Shown piece after piece: positions 1-5,807 of a stretch of DNA of 6,278 nt. Position numbers and translations under genes: made by a program. Source of the stretch: Bacteroidota bacterium (lineage in GTDB: Bacteria > Bacteroidota > Bacteroidia > Chitinophagales > Chitinophagaceae). Each line of letters begins with the position of its first letter. Position 1 is the first letter of the stretch. Location of the stretch: the NCBI GenBank assembly GCA_026391115.1, contig JAPLER010000058.1, forward strand, positions 1 to 6,278, given 5' to 3'. The notes below the pieces were generated by a model that had not been told where the DNA came from, searched no databases, and saw only the letters and a program-made list of their open reading frames with translations.

Positions 1-120
1 GTTTGCATCGTTAATGAACTTAGAAGTATCAATTTTAACATCTTTTTCTCTTACACCACTCTTAATTTGTTTTTCTTTTTCTATGTTCATTTTTGCGTGA
101 ATATCATTGTGATATTTTTT
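1..120 (-). pseudogene. actA: in-frame continuation of actA beyond the TAA stop (partial, runs off the left edge)
   Basis: After the TAA at 121-123 the actA frame stays open for all 40 codons to the window edge, while both other minus-strand frames hit stops within about 11 codons. It reads K-K-Y-H-N-D-I-H-A-K-M-N-I-E-K-E and onward, rich in Lys, Glu, Asp and Ile. Reading the TAA as TAT or TAC gives G-F-Y-K-I-Y-K-K-Y-H, a smooth join. From recall, Bacteroidetes ActA proteins run on past the CINCH motif to a last CxxCH near the C-terminus, which here would lie outside the window. The alternative is a separate gene starting at ATG 88-90, but the peptide does not resemble the start of ActB, the usual next gene. 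I favour a premature stop. Confidence 0.6.
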
Positions 121-1170
121 TTATATTTTATAAAAACCATTTTCTTTAAACTGTACTTTGGTTTCTCTATGGCAGTTAATGCACCAACCCATACTTAAAT
201 CAGAGAATTGCTTAACCTCATCCATTTTTGTAATTTCACCATGACAAGTTTGGCATTGTTGCTTACCAGCAACTATATGTTGGCTATGGTTAAAGTAAAC
301 ATGGTCAGGCAAATTATGAATTTTTGTCCAAGGAATTGGTTGAGCCTTGGTTGCATCAAAAGGCTGACCTGGTGTATAATTTGCGTATTTATACAATTTC
401 TTGATTTCTTCTGTACCATTTACTTCTTCACCTTCTTCATTATACAATTTAGCAGTTCCTTTGTATTCACTAATTGTCATATGGCAATTCATACAAACAT
501 TTACACTAGGAATATTGGCGTGTTTTCCATCTTGTGCACCACCATGACAATACAAGCAGTTTATTTGATTAACACCAGCGTGTACTTTATGTGAATAGAA
601 AATTGGTTGCTCTGGAGTATAATTTTTATTTCTACCAAAACCAATTGCACCTTTTGCAGTTAAATAACCACCAATAATAACCAATACAATGGCTGCAAAT
701 GCCAAGTAAGTTCTGTTTTTCCAAACTGGTATAGGCTCAGCAGCAGGAACACCTTCTTTATCGTCAGACAATTTTTTAAGGTTACTATTAACTTGCATTA
801 AAGTAAATGCAACAACAGCTAGTATTAAAGTAAGAATGCCAAATAGTAATGTATTATCAGATTCTTTAGTTTCGCCACCAATAGAAGTTGAAACAGGAGT
901 AGCAGGTACCCATTTATCTGCATAGTCCAAAATCAAATCAATTTGTTTATCATCCAACTGACCATCAAATGCAGTCATATTAGATTTGCCATATTCATTA
1001 AACAAATCATTGGCATATTTATCACCTGTTTTTAAAAATGCACCACTGTTTTTGATCCAAGCGTGTAGTTTATTTTTATCGTTACCCCAACGGCTCAAAA
1101 CCCCCTGCAAGTTTGGACCTGTAGATTTTTGCCCCATAATATGACAACTTGCACACTTCGCAGTGAACAA
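121..1170 (-). CDS. actA: ACIII multihaem cytochrome c subunit ActA, apparently damaged at both ends
   Basis: This is the multihaem cytochrome subunit of alternative complex III, which passes electrons from quinol oxidation to a cytochrome c or oxidase on the periplasmic side. Numbering from the TTG at 1168-1170, I see a monohaem domain (C6-A-S-C-H10, likely distal Met65 in MTAF), a membrane helix at about 107-126, a short charged loop, a second helix at about 155-175, and a multihaem domain with CxxCH at 205-209, 226-230, 306-310 and 330-334. His-rich segments (FYSHKVH, YFNHSQH) could supply axial ligands. The TTG is only a nominal start: the frame is open back to a TAG at 1231-1233 but holds no ATG or GTG, and residues before the TTG (N-I-A-K-A-E-D-G-K-S) look like the end of a signal peptide. 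The frame stops at TAA 121-123 but continues open to the left edge, so the protein is probably truncated. Family call is firm; intactness is doubtful. Confidence 0.85.
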   Translation of the reverse strand: MFTAKCASCHIMGQKSTGPNLQGVLSRWGNDKNKLHAWIKNSGAFLKTGDKYANDLFNEYGKSNMTAFDGQLDDKQIDLILDYADKWVPATPVSTSIGGETKESDNTLLFGILTLILAVVAFTLMQVNSNLKKLSDDKEGVPAAEPIPVWKNRTYLAFAAIVLVIIGGYLTAKGAIGFGRNKNYTPEQPIFYSHKVHAGVNQINCLYCHGGAQDGKHANIPSVNVCMNCHMTISEYKGTAKLYNEEGEEVNGTEEIKKLYKYANYTPGQPFDATKAQPIPWTKIHNLPDHVYFNHSQHIVAGKQQCQTCHGEITKMDEVKQFSDLSMGWCINCHRETKVQFKENGFYKI

Positions 1171-1233
1171 GCTTTTGCCATCTTCAGCTTTAGCAATATT
1201 ATTAGTAAAGTTTCTTATTTGGAAAAATTCCTA
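1171..1233 (-). other. remnant of the actA signal-peptide coding region without a start codon
   Basis: Between the in-frame TAG at 1231-1233 and the TTG at 1168-1170 the actA frame codes for 20 residues, E-F-F-Q-I-R-N-F-T-N-N-I-A-K-A-E-D-G-K-S. The A-K-A then E-D-G looks like a signal-peptidase cleavage site followed by the mature N-terminus. There is no ATG or GTG, and the 10-15 residue hydrophobic core needed for export is absent. ATA or ATT could in principle initiate but would not restore the core. The other two frames show no signal peptide either. A deletion of several tens of bases joining the 5' leader to the end of the signal sequence would explain this. Confidence 0.5.
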
Positions 1234-1244
1234 AATTTCGGCTG

Positions 1245-1275
1245 CGAAAATATGACACTCCGATGACAAAACAAC
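1245..1275 (-). promoter_or_regulatory. candidate Bacteroidetes-type promoter for actA
   Basis: On the minus strand, GTTG (1272-1275) is followed after 19 bases by TATTTTCG (1245-1252), a 7-of-8 match to the -7 consensus TAnnTTTG at the expected distance from a -33 TTG. A-tracts upstream on the same strand (T-runs at 1285-1295 and 1299-1306 of the plus strand) could help as UP-like elements. Transcription would begin around 1240, leaving little room for a full signal peptide before the haem domain. Confidence 0.4.
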
Positions 1276-1344
1276 TTTATTGAATTTTTTTTTTTAAGTT
1301 TTTTTTATGACTTCAAGAAAAAGTGGAGAAATAAGTGAATTATC

Positions 1345-1371
1345 TTAAAAAATATGATAAAAATCATATTT
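1345..1371 (-). terminator. AT-rich hairpin downstream of the lipoprotein gene
   Basis: A perfect 9-bp inverted repeat (arms 1350-1358 and 1363-1371, four-base loop) begins 10 bases past the lipoprotein stop codon. On the minus strand the second arm runs into TTTTTT. The stem is almost all A-T (one G-C pair), so it is a weak intrinsic terminator, but its position and T-run fit. Confidence 0.5.
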
Positions 1372-1381
1372 CCAAAATGTA

Positions 1382-2506
1382 CTAATCAAAAAGGTCTTGC
1401 AGTTTTTCTTTCAATTTTTCGCCCATCAAGTCAATTGCAATTATTTTTTTTGATGGATTTATGAGAACACTACTTGGAAGTGAAGAGATATTATATTTTT
1501 TGATCAAACTACTGTTAAAAAACAAAGTATCTCTAACGTGTTTCCATTGTAAGCTATCTTTTTTTACCACTTTGCTCCAGCTTGTAGAATTACTATCTAA
1601 CGAAATGCTCAGTACTTCTAAGTTTTTATCTTTATATTTTGCATAATAATTTTTGATTCTATCATTCTCTTTTATACAATCCATACTTTTTGATTGCCAA
1701 AAGTTGATGAGTAAATATTTACCTGCAAATGATTTAAGAGAAATTTTATTAGAATCTATATCTAAAAAATCAAAATCTGTTGCTATTTCATCAACTAAAA
1801 AAAATTTAGGATTTACTTTTATATACTCAGCATAAGAATTTTTAAACCAAGTTAACTGACTACTGTTTGGATACTTCGTACAAGCTGCTTGAATATGCTT
1901 ATTAAGCAGGTGCGGTTCAATTGCATTTATTTTAGAAATATAAAACAAGTAAAAACATTGTAAAGCTGCACTATTGATTGCAGTCAATTCATTATTGCAA
2001 TATTTAGTTAAATAATTTTTGTAAGATTTTAAGTCTTGCTTTACAACACTTGTTAAACTGTCTTTGCCTTTTTGTGTTTCAAGGCTATCTAAACATATTT
2101 TACTGCTTTTTTGAAGCGTATAAACAGAATCAATTATAGCAACAAAGTCGTGAATTTTTTGTGAAGCTTTACTACCAGCAACTATATATTTTTTAAAATG
2201 ATTGGCATCAATATTTAAAGCAATTTCATTTACATCATTTGCCAACCAAATTTCACTTAATCCTTCTATTTTAACTGCATACAACTCTTCTTCATTACTT
2301 AAAGACTTTAAAGAATAATTACCCTGCTTGTCAATAATTGCAGTATCTAAAACAATAGCATTGTTCGAAGAACCAAAACTTATTAAAGCAATTTTTTTGC
2401 TAATACTGTTTTTTACATTCCCTTTAACAACAATTGTTTTATAGCTGTGTTGCTGACAAGATATTAAAGTAATGAAAAGAAAAAAATAGAAAGAAAAAAA
2501 ACGCAT
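1382..2506 (-). CDS. DUF4369-like / thioredoxin-fold lipoprotein with degenerate CxxC
   Basis: A predicted envelope lipoprotein of 374 residues. The N-terminus is a hydrophobic signal ending in a lipobox, L14-I-S-C17. Residues about 24-110 (KGNV..., then D-K-Q-G-N-Y) resemble the DUF4369 beta-domain common in Bacteroidetes. Residues 115-235 are mainly helical linker. Residues about 240-374 form a TlpA/AhpC-type thioredoxin fold (L-K-S-F-A-G-K-Y-L-L-I-N-F-W) with the cis-proline region S-L-P344-S. The active-site segment reads W270-Q-S-K-S-M-D-C277 where the family has W-x-x-W-C-x-x-C: the nucleophilic first cysteine is serine (S274) and only the second (C277) remains. A normal disulfide-exchange role is therefore unlikely; it may bind a partner or be a diverged paralogue. 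It starts 14 bases after the gatB stop and is probably transcribed with it. The ATG at 2504-2506 sits directly before the signal peptide, and the stop is TAG. Confidence 0.85.
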   Translation of the reverse strand: MRFFSFYFFLFITLISCQQHSYKTIVVKGNVKNSISKKIALISFGSSNNAIVLDTAIIDKQGNYSLKSLSNEEELYAVKIEGLSEIWLANDVNEIALNIDANHFKKYIVAGSKASQKIHDFVAIIDSVYTLQKSSKICLDSLETQKGKDSLTSVVKQDLKSYKNYLTKYCNNELTAINSAALQCFYLFYISKINAIEPHLLNKHIQAACTKYPNSSQLTWFKNSYAEYIKVNPKFFLVDEIATDFDFLDIDSNKISLKSFAGKYLLINFWQSKSMDCIKENDRIKNYYAKYKDKNLEVLSISLDSNSTSWSKVVKKDSLQWKHVRDTLFFNSSLIKKYNISSLPSSVLINPSKKIIAIDLMGEKLKEKLQDLFD

Positions 2507-2520
2507 TGCTTTAAATAGGT

Positions 2521-3960
2521 TTATGAAAGTTTTGATGCTAATAATTCTGTAACAATTTTTGGGTCAGCTTTACCTTGGCTTACTTTTTTTACTTCACCAA
2601 CAAATAAACCAATCAATCCCTTTTTACCTTTTTTATATTCTGCAACTTTATCTGGCATACTTTGCAAAACTTTGTTCACCCATTCTTCAATTTCATTGCT
2701 ATTATTGGTTTGTAGCAAATTTTGCTCTTGTGCAATTTCTAATGCAACTTTGTCGTCTTTAAATAAAACTGGCAAAATTTTAGTTGATGCAATTGAGAAA
2801 TTTACCTTTCCCTCATCTACCAAAATTATTAAACTTGCTAATTGTTTAGGTTGTAGCTGCATTTCATTTACAGCAATATTATTCTCATTCAAATATTGCT
2901 TTATTGGACCTAAAATAAAATTAGCAATGGCTTTATGATTATTTGTGTATTGTGTTGTGGTAATAAAAAAATCTGCAATCATTTTATCATCGCAAAGTTG
3001 TGTAGTATCATAATCGCTTAGTCCAAATTTACTTTTTAAATCTGCAATTAGTTGTTTAGGTAAAATGGGTAAATTACTTTTAATTTCTTCTATATATGCT
3101 GTAGATAAATTAAAAGGAGTTAAATCTGGATCTGCAAAATACCTGTAATCATTGGCATCTTCCTTTTCTCTTATTGCACTTGTTGTATCCGTATCTACGT
3201 TATATGTTCTAGTTTGTTGAATAATTTTTTGGCCCTTTTCTTTCATTTCAATCATTCTTTTTACTTCTGCGTCAATTGCTCGTTTTACATTTCGAATTGA
3301 GTTTACATTTTTAACTTCAACCTTCGTGCCCAATTGAGTTTCTCCTTTTAAACGTATAGAAACATTCACATCGCAACGCAAACTTCCTTCTTCCATATTG
3401 CCATCGCAAACATTCAGCCAACGTACTAATTTTCTTACTTCTGTTACATAATTAAAAGCTTCTTCAGATGATTGTATACATGGCTCTGTAACTATTTCTA
3501 GCAATGGAGTGCCTGCTCTGTTTAAGTCTATACAAGTATCTGTTTCATAAATATCATGAATACTTTTTCCTGCGTCTTCTTCTATGTGTATTCTGTTTAG
3601 TTGAATATTTTTTTCTTGGTCATTAGTTTGAATAGTAACAAATCCACCTTTACATATTGGTGTTGTATGCTGAGATATTTGATACCCTTTAGGCAAATCG
3701 GGATAGAAATAATTTTTACGTGCAAAATAATTTTTTTGCTCAATACTACAATTGCAAGTCAAGCCAAGTTTTATAGCATATTCAATTGCTTTGGTATTTG
3801 TTTTTGGCAATGTTCCAGGATGCCCAAGAGTTATAGGACTTACGTGAGTATTGGGTTCAGCTCCAAAAGCTATACTATCGCCACAAAAAAGTTTGGTATT
3901 GGTAAGTAGTTGTGCGTGTATTTCTAAGCCAATAACTGTTTCGTATTTATTTGAGTTCAT
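2521..3960 (-). CDS. gatB: Asp-tRNA(Asn)/Glu-tRNA(Gln) amidotransferase subunit B
   Basis: GatB binds and phosphorylates the acyl group of misacylated Glu-tRNAGln (or Asp-tRNAAsn) in the cytoplasmic GatCAB complex; GatA supplies the ammonia. The 479 residues are full length for the family. Signatures: Y-E-T-V-I-G-L-E-I-H-A-Q at 6-17, F-A-R-K-N-Y-F-Y-P-D-L-P-K-G-Y-Q-I-S-Q at 79-97, D-x-N-R-A-G-T-P-L-L-E-I-V-T-E-P at 145-160, S-L-R-C-D-V-N-V-S at 193-201, D-Y-R-Y-F-x-D-P-D-L at 271-280, and the YqeY-like tail ending G-L-I-G-L-F-V-G-E-V at 448-457. I chose the ATG at 3958-3960 because family similarity begins there; the 15 codons upstream, back to a TTG, overlap the promoter. The Cys pairs that bind zinc in some GatB proteins are missing here (F-C-G-D-S, then V-S-P-I-T), which as I recall is normal in Bacteroidetes. 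gatA and gatC are not in this window. Confidence 0.97.
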   Translation of the reverse strand: MNSNKYETVIGLEIHAQLLTNTKLFCGDSIAFGAEPNTHVSPITLGHPGTLPKTNTKAIEYAIKLGLTCNCSIEQKNYFARKNYFYPDLPKGYQISQHTTPICKGGFVTIQTNDQEKNIQLNRIHIEEDAGKSIHDIYETDTCIDLNRAGTPLLEIVTEPCIQSSEEAFNYVTEVRKLVRWLNVCDGNMEEGSLRCDVNVSIRLKGETQLGTKVEVKNVNSIRNVKRAIDAEVKRMIEMKEKGQKIIQQTRTYNVDTDTTSAIREKEDANDYRYFADPDLTPFNLSTAYIEEIKSNLPILPKQLIADLKSKFGLSDYDTTQLCDDKMIADFFITTTQYTNNHKAIANFILGPIKQYLNENNIAVNEMQLQPKQLASLIILVDEGKVNFSIASTKILPVLFKDDKVALEIAQEQNLLQTNNSNEIEEWVNKVLQSMPDKVAEYKKGKKGLIGLFVGEVKKVSQGKADPKIVTELLASKLS

Positions 3961-3965
3961 TACGG

Positions 3966-3973
3966 CAAAAGTA
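3966..3973 (-). promoter_or_regulatory. -7 promoter element of gatB
   Basis: TACTTTTG on the minus strand matches TAnnTTTG fully and ends 5 bases before the gatB ATG, so the transcript would be leaderless or nearly so. No clear -33 TTTG lies at the standard spacing. Another full match, TAATTTTG, occurs at 4031-4038. Confidence 0.5.
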
Positions 3974-3996
3974 AGTCTTTGGGCTTTGGGTATAAA

Positions 3997-4027
3997 GCTT
4001 TGCAAAATAATTTTTAATTATCAAAGC
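3997..4027 (-). terminator. bulged hairpin between the serine hydrolase gene and gatB
   Basis: The outer arms GCTTTG (3997-4002) and CAAAGC (4022-4027) enclose inner arms ATAATT (4007-4012) and AATTAT (4016-4021) around a three-base loop, with a four-base bulge on one side. On the minus strand the stem is followed by TTTAT. The position, 26 bases after the serine hydrolase stop, suggests a weak terminator; it also lies just upstream of the gatB promoter box, so a regulatory role is possible. Confidence 0.4.
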
Positions 4028-4053
4028 AGCAAAATTAAGTCTATCTAAAAAGC

Positions 4054-5082
4054 TTACTTTGTAAATCCTTCGATATTTGTATAAATGGTACTAGAAATTT
4101 TTTGTAGACAATCTGCTAAAGTACTTTGGTTGTTGCCTTCTGTCATAATAGTTACTAAGTATGGAATTGTACCTGCATATACAATTCCTGTTTCATGCAA
4201 ACAATGACTTGTTGTATTTCCCTTTTCTCCAAATTTATGTGCAACCATAATGTTTTTTGGAATGCCTTTCATCATACCTTGGTCAAAATCTGATTGGCTA
4301 AGTAATGATAATGCATACTCTGAATTATCAAAATTTAAGTAACTGCCGTTGTATAATATAATCCAAAAACGAGAATATTCTTTTGCAGAAACCACACCTT
4401 CGCTTTTGGTCATATTTTTATCTAAACCCAAATCTGTAAAAGTTTTTTCAAATTCAGAAGTAGGAATATTATTAAACAAAAGCATCGTTGCATTGTTATC
4501 GCTATGCATAATCATATATTTCAATAGTTCTTTCACTGTATAAGATTGACCTTGTTGAATTTGATTTTTCATAAACTCTTGTTTAAACTGTTTTGCCTCG
4601 GCTGTTATATCGTTAAACATAAGTTTTTTTTGCAATACCCCTGGTGTTTTTTCTTCTAATCTTAAATAAGTAATTAATAAAGGAACTTTAAATAGTGACC
4701 CTGGCTGATATTTAGTTTCTTCATTAATGCTTAACCACTCTGCTTTTCCAAACAAACGTACATATACAGATGCAGTATTCATCTCACCTTTTGATTTAAG
4801 TTCACCAATAATATTGTTTATTGATCCTTTTAAAGAAGTGAAAACTTCTGCTTCGCAACTTTTTTCGGCATATAGCAAAGGCTTAATAAATTTTCTACCA
4901 GCAAGCCTGCTAATATTTATGTTGCAAGAACTAGAAAAATTATTTACAGAAGTGGTTGTGGGTAAAGTTTCTTCGTCACCATTTGAATGTTGATTTTTTG
5001 TGAAGGCATAAGATACAAAAGCACCTAAAATTAATGCAATTATAAGAAAGTAATTAGGTACTTTTTTGGTAAGGAATTTCAT
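4054..5082 (-). CDS. membrane-anchored beta-lactamase-fold serine hydrolase
   Basis: A 342-residue member of the class A beta-lactamase/penicillin-binding serine hydrolase superfamily, expected in the periplasm. Residues 1-30 (M-K-F-L-T-K-K-V, then a hydrophobic run at about 10-27) form an uncleaved anchor or signal peptide; a low-complexity linker follows. The catalytic domain has S129-L-F-K132 (SxxK, within Y-Q-P-G-S-L-F-K-V-P), S194-D-N196 (SDN) and K283-F-G285 in place of the KTG/KSG motif. I cannot find the ExxLN omega-loop motif that class A lactamases use for deacylation, so true antibiotic hydrolysis is uncertain; a peptidase or esterase is equally possible. The start chosen is ATG 5080-5082, directly before the membrane segment; the 24 extra codons back to a TTG at 5154 cover a promoter-like box and add nothing recognisable. 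It is divergent from the thioredoxin-like gene at 5210. Confidence 0.85.
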   Translation of the reverse strand: MKFLTKKVPNYFLIIALILGAFVSYAFTKNQHSNGDEETLPTTTSVNNFSSSCNINISRLAGRKFIKPLLYAEKSCEAEVFTSLKGSINNIIGELKSKGEMNTASVYVRLFGKAEWLSINEETKYQPGSLFKVPLLITYLRLEEKTPGVLQKKLMFNDITAEAKQFKQEFMKNQIQQGQSYTVKELLKYMIMHSDNNATMLLFNNIPTSEFEKTFTDLGLDKNMTKSEGVVSAKEYSRFWIILYNGSYLNFDNSEYALSLLSQSDFDQGMMKGIPKNIMVAHKFGEKGNTTSHCLHETGIVYAGTIPYLVTIMTEGNNQSTLADCLQKISSTIYTNIEGFTK

Positions 5083-5127
5083 AGTGCAAGGGGTTTGTAT
5101 TAAGCAATTTTGAAGAAAACTATGGAA

Positions 5128-5135
5128 CAAAGCTA
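5128..5135 (-). promoter_or_regulatory. -7 promoter element of the serine hydrolase gene
   Basis: TAGCTTTG on the minus strand is a full TAnnTTTG match, 45 bases before the chosen ATG. A TTTG lies upstream at 5152-5155, but with 16 bases between the boxes instead of about 19, so the match is imperfect. It supports the downstream ATG over the TTG, which lies upstream of this box. Confidence 0.4.
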
Positions 5136-5177
5136 TGTTATTTGTGGTTGACAAATTTCTTCTATCAAAAGTTTAAT

Positions 5178-5185
5178 TAATATTG
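5178..5185 (+). promoter_or_regulatory. possible -7 element for the thioredoxin-like gene
   Basis: TAATATTG matches TAnnTTTG at 7 of 8 positions and lies 24 bases before the ATG at 5210, in the divergent intergenic region. There is no good -33 box at the usual spacing, so the call is weak. No Shine-Dalgarno sequence precedes the gene. Confidence 0.25.
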
Positions 5186-5209
5186 CCAATTATTTTACAA
5201 AAAAATTGA

Positions 5210-5785
5210 ATGAAAAAAATACTCCTACTTACAATTTCAACTTTGACATTGACAAGTTTTTCGGTTATGGCTCAATCTAAAAAACAAATCAAAAAATCAG
5301 TTCCAAAAAAGAGATCTGTTGAAATAATTACTTCTAAGAAAAATGATGAAAATACTACACTAGTTTGGACAACTGATGTAATGAAAGCAGATTCTATTTC
5401 AAAAAAAACAAATAAACCAATTTTTGGTTTTTTTACTGGAAGTGACTGGTGTGGTTGGTGTCATAAATTACAAAATGATGTTTTTGCAAAAAAAGATTTT
5501 ATTAAATGGGCAAAAGAAAAAGTTGTTTTATTGGAATTAGATTTTCCAAGAAAAAAACAATTACCACAAGAGCTACAACAACAAAATTATGGTTTAGCAC
5601 AAGCATTTCAAGTACAAGGCTATCCAACAGTCTGGTTGTTTACTATAAATAGAGATTCTACAACAGGAGCAAATGTTAAACTAAACGCTCTTGGTAGTTT
5701 AGGCTATCCAAGTGGTGCCGTTTTAGGCAAAGAAGAAATTAAATTTTTAGAAACGGCAAACAGTATTTTAAACAAAGGAAAATAA
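5210..5785 (+). CDS. secreted thioredoxin-like protein (Thioredoxin_7 type) with CGWC active site
   Basis: A 191-residue exported thiol-disulfide protein. Residues 1-21 are a signal peptide (M-K-K, hydrophobic core, V-M-A then Q), followed by a Lys-rich stretch to about 45. The thioredoxin fold follows: F-F-T-G-S-D-W-C81-G-W-C84-H-K-L carries the complete CxxC pair, and G-Y-P139-T-V-W is the cis-proline loop. The W-C-G-W-C-H pattern is typical of Thioredoxin_7/DUF255-like proteins. It probably reduces or isomerises disulfides in the envelope; the substrate cannot be read from the sequence. Unlike the lipoprotein at 1382-2506, its redox motif is intact. The aldehyde dehydrogenase gene starts 22 bases after its TAA with no hairpin between, so the two may be co-transcribed. 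Confidence 0.9.
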   Translation: MKKILLLTISTLTLTSFSVMAQSKKQIKKSVPKKRSVEIITSKKNDENTTLVWTTDVMKADSISKKTNKPIFGFFTGSDWCGWCHKLQNDVFAKKDFIKWAKEKVVLLELDFPRKKQLPQELQQQNYGLAQAFQVQGYPTVWLFTINRDSTTGANVKLNALGSLGYPSGAVLGKEEIKFLETANSILNKGK

Positions 5786-5807
5786 AATAATAATAACAAT
5801 TGCTTAT

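Noticed and set aside
1..90. Separate gene starting at ATG 88-90 on the minus strand
   Set aside because: The frame is the actA frame and is open back to the TAA; the peptide does not look like the start of ActB, so continuation of actA is simpler.
121..123. TAA reassigned as a sense codon (for example Tyr)
   Set aside because: gatB, the serine hydrolase and the thioredoxin-like gene all end at TAA in the expected place, so TAA is a normal stop here.
208..594. Plus-strand open frame of 128 codons inside actA
   Set aside because: It lies opposite the five-haem coding frame, has a composition typical of antisense shadows, and resembles no family.
1238..1249. Palindrome-like TTCGGCTGCGAA near the actA promoter as an operator
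   Set aside because: The stem is only four bases and it overlaps the -7 box; there is no second copy in the window to support a binding site.
1285..1306. T-runs as a terminator for a plus-strand gene
   Set aside because: There is no plus-strand gene upstream and no GC-containing stem before the runs; they are more likely AT-rich spacer or UP-like A-tracts on the minus strand.
1305..1367. Short hydrophobic peptide (20 codons from ATG 1365-1367, minus strand) as the missing actA signal peptide
   Set aside because: It is in a different frame, stops at once, overlaps the hairpin and lies upstream of the candidate actA promoter; AT-rich DNA yields Phe/Ile-rich peptides by chance.
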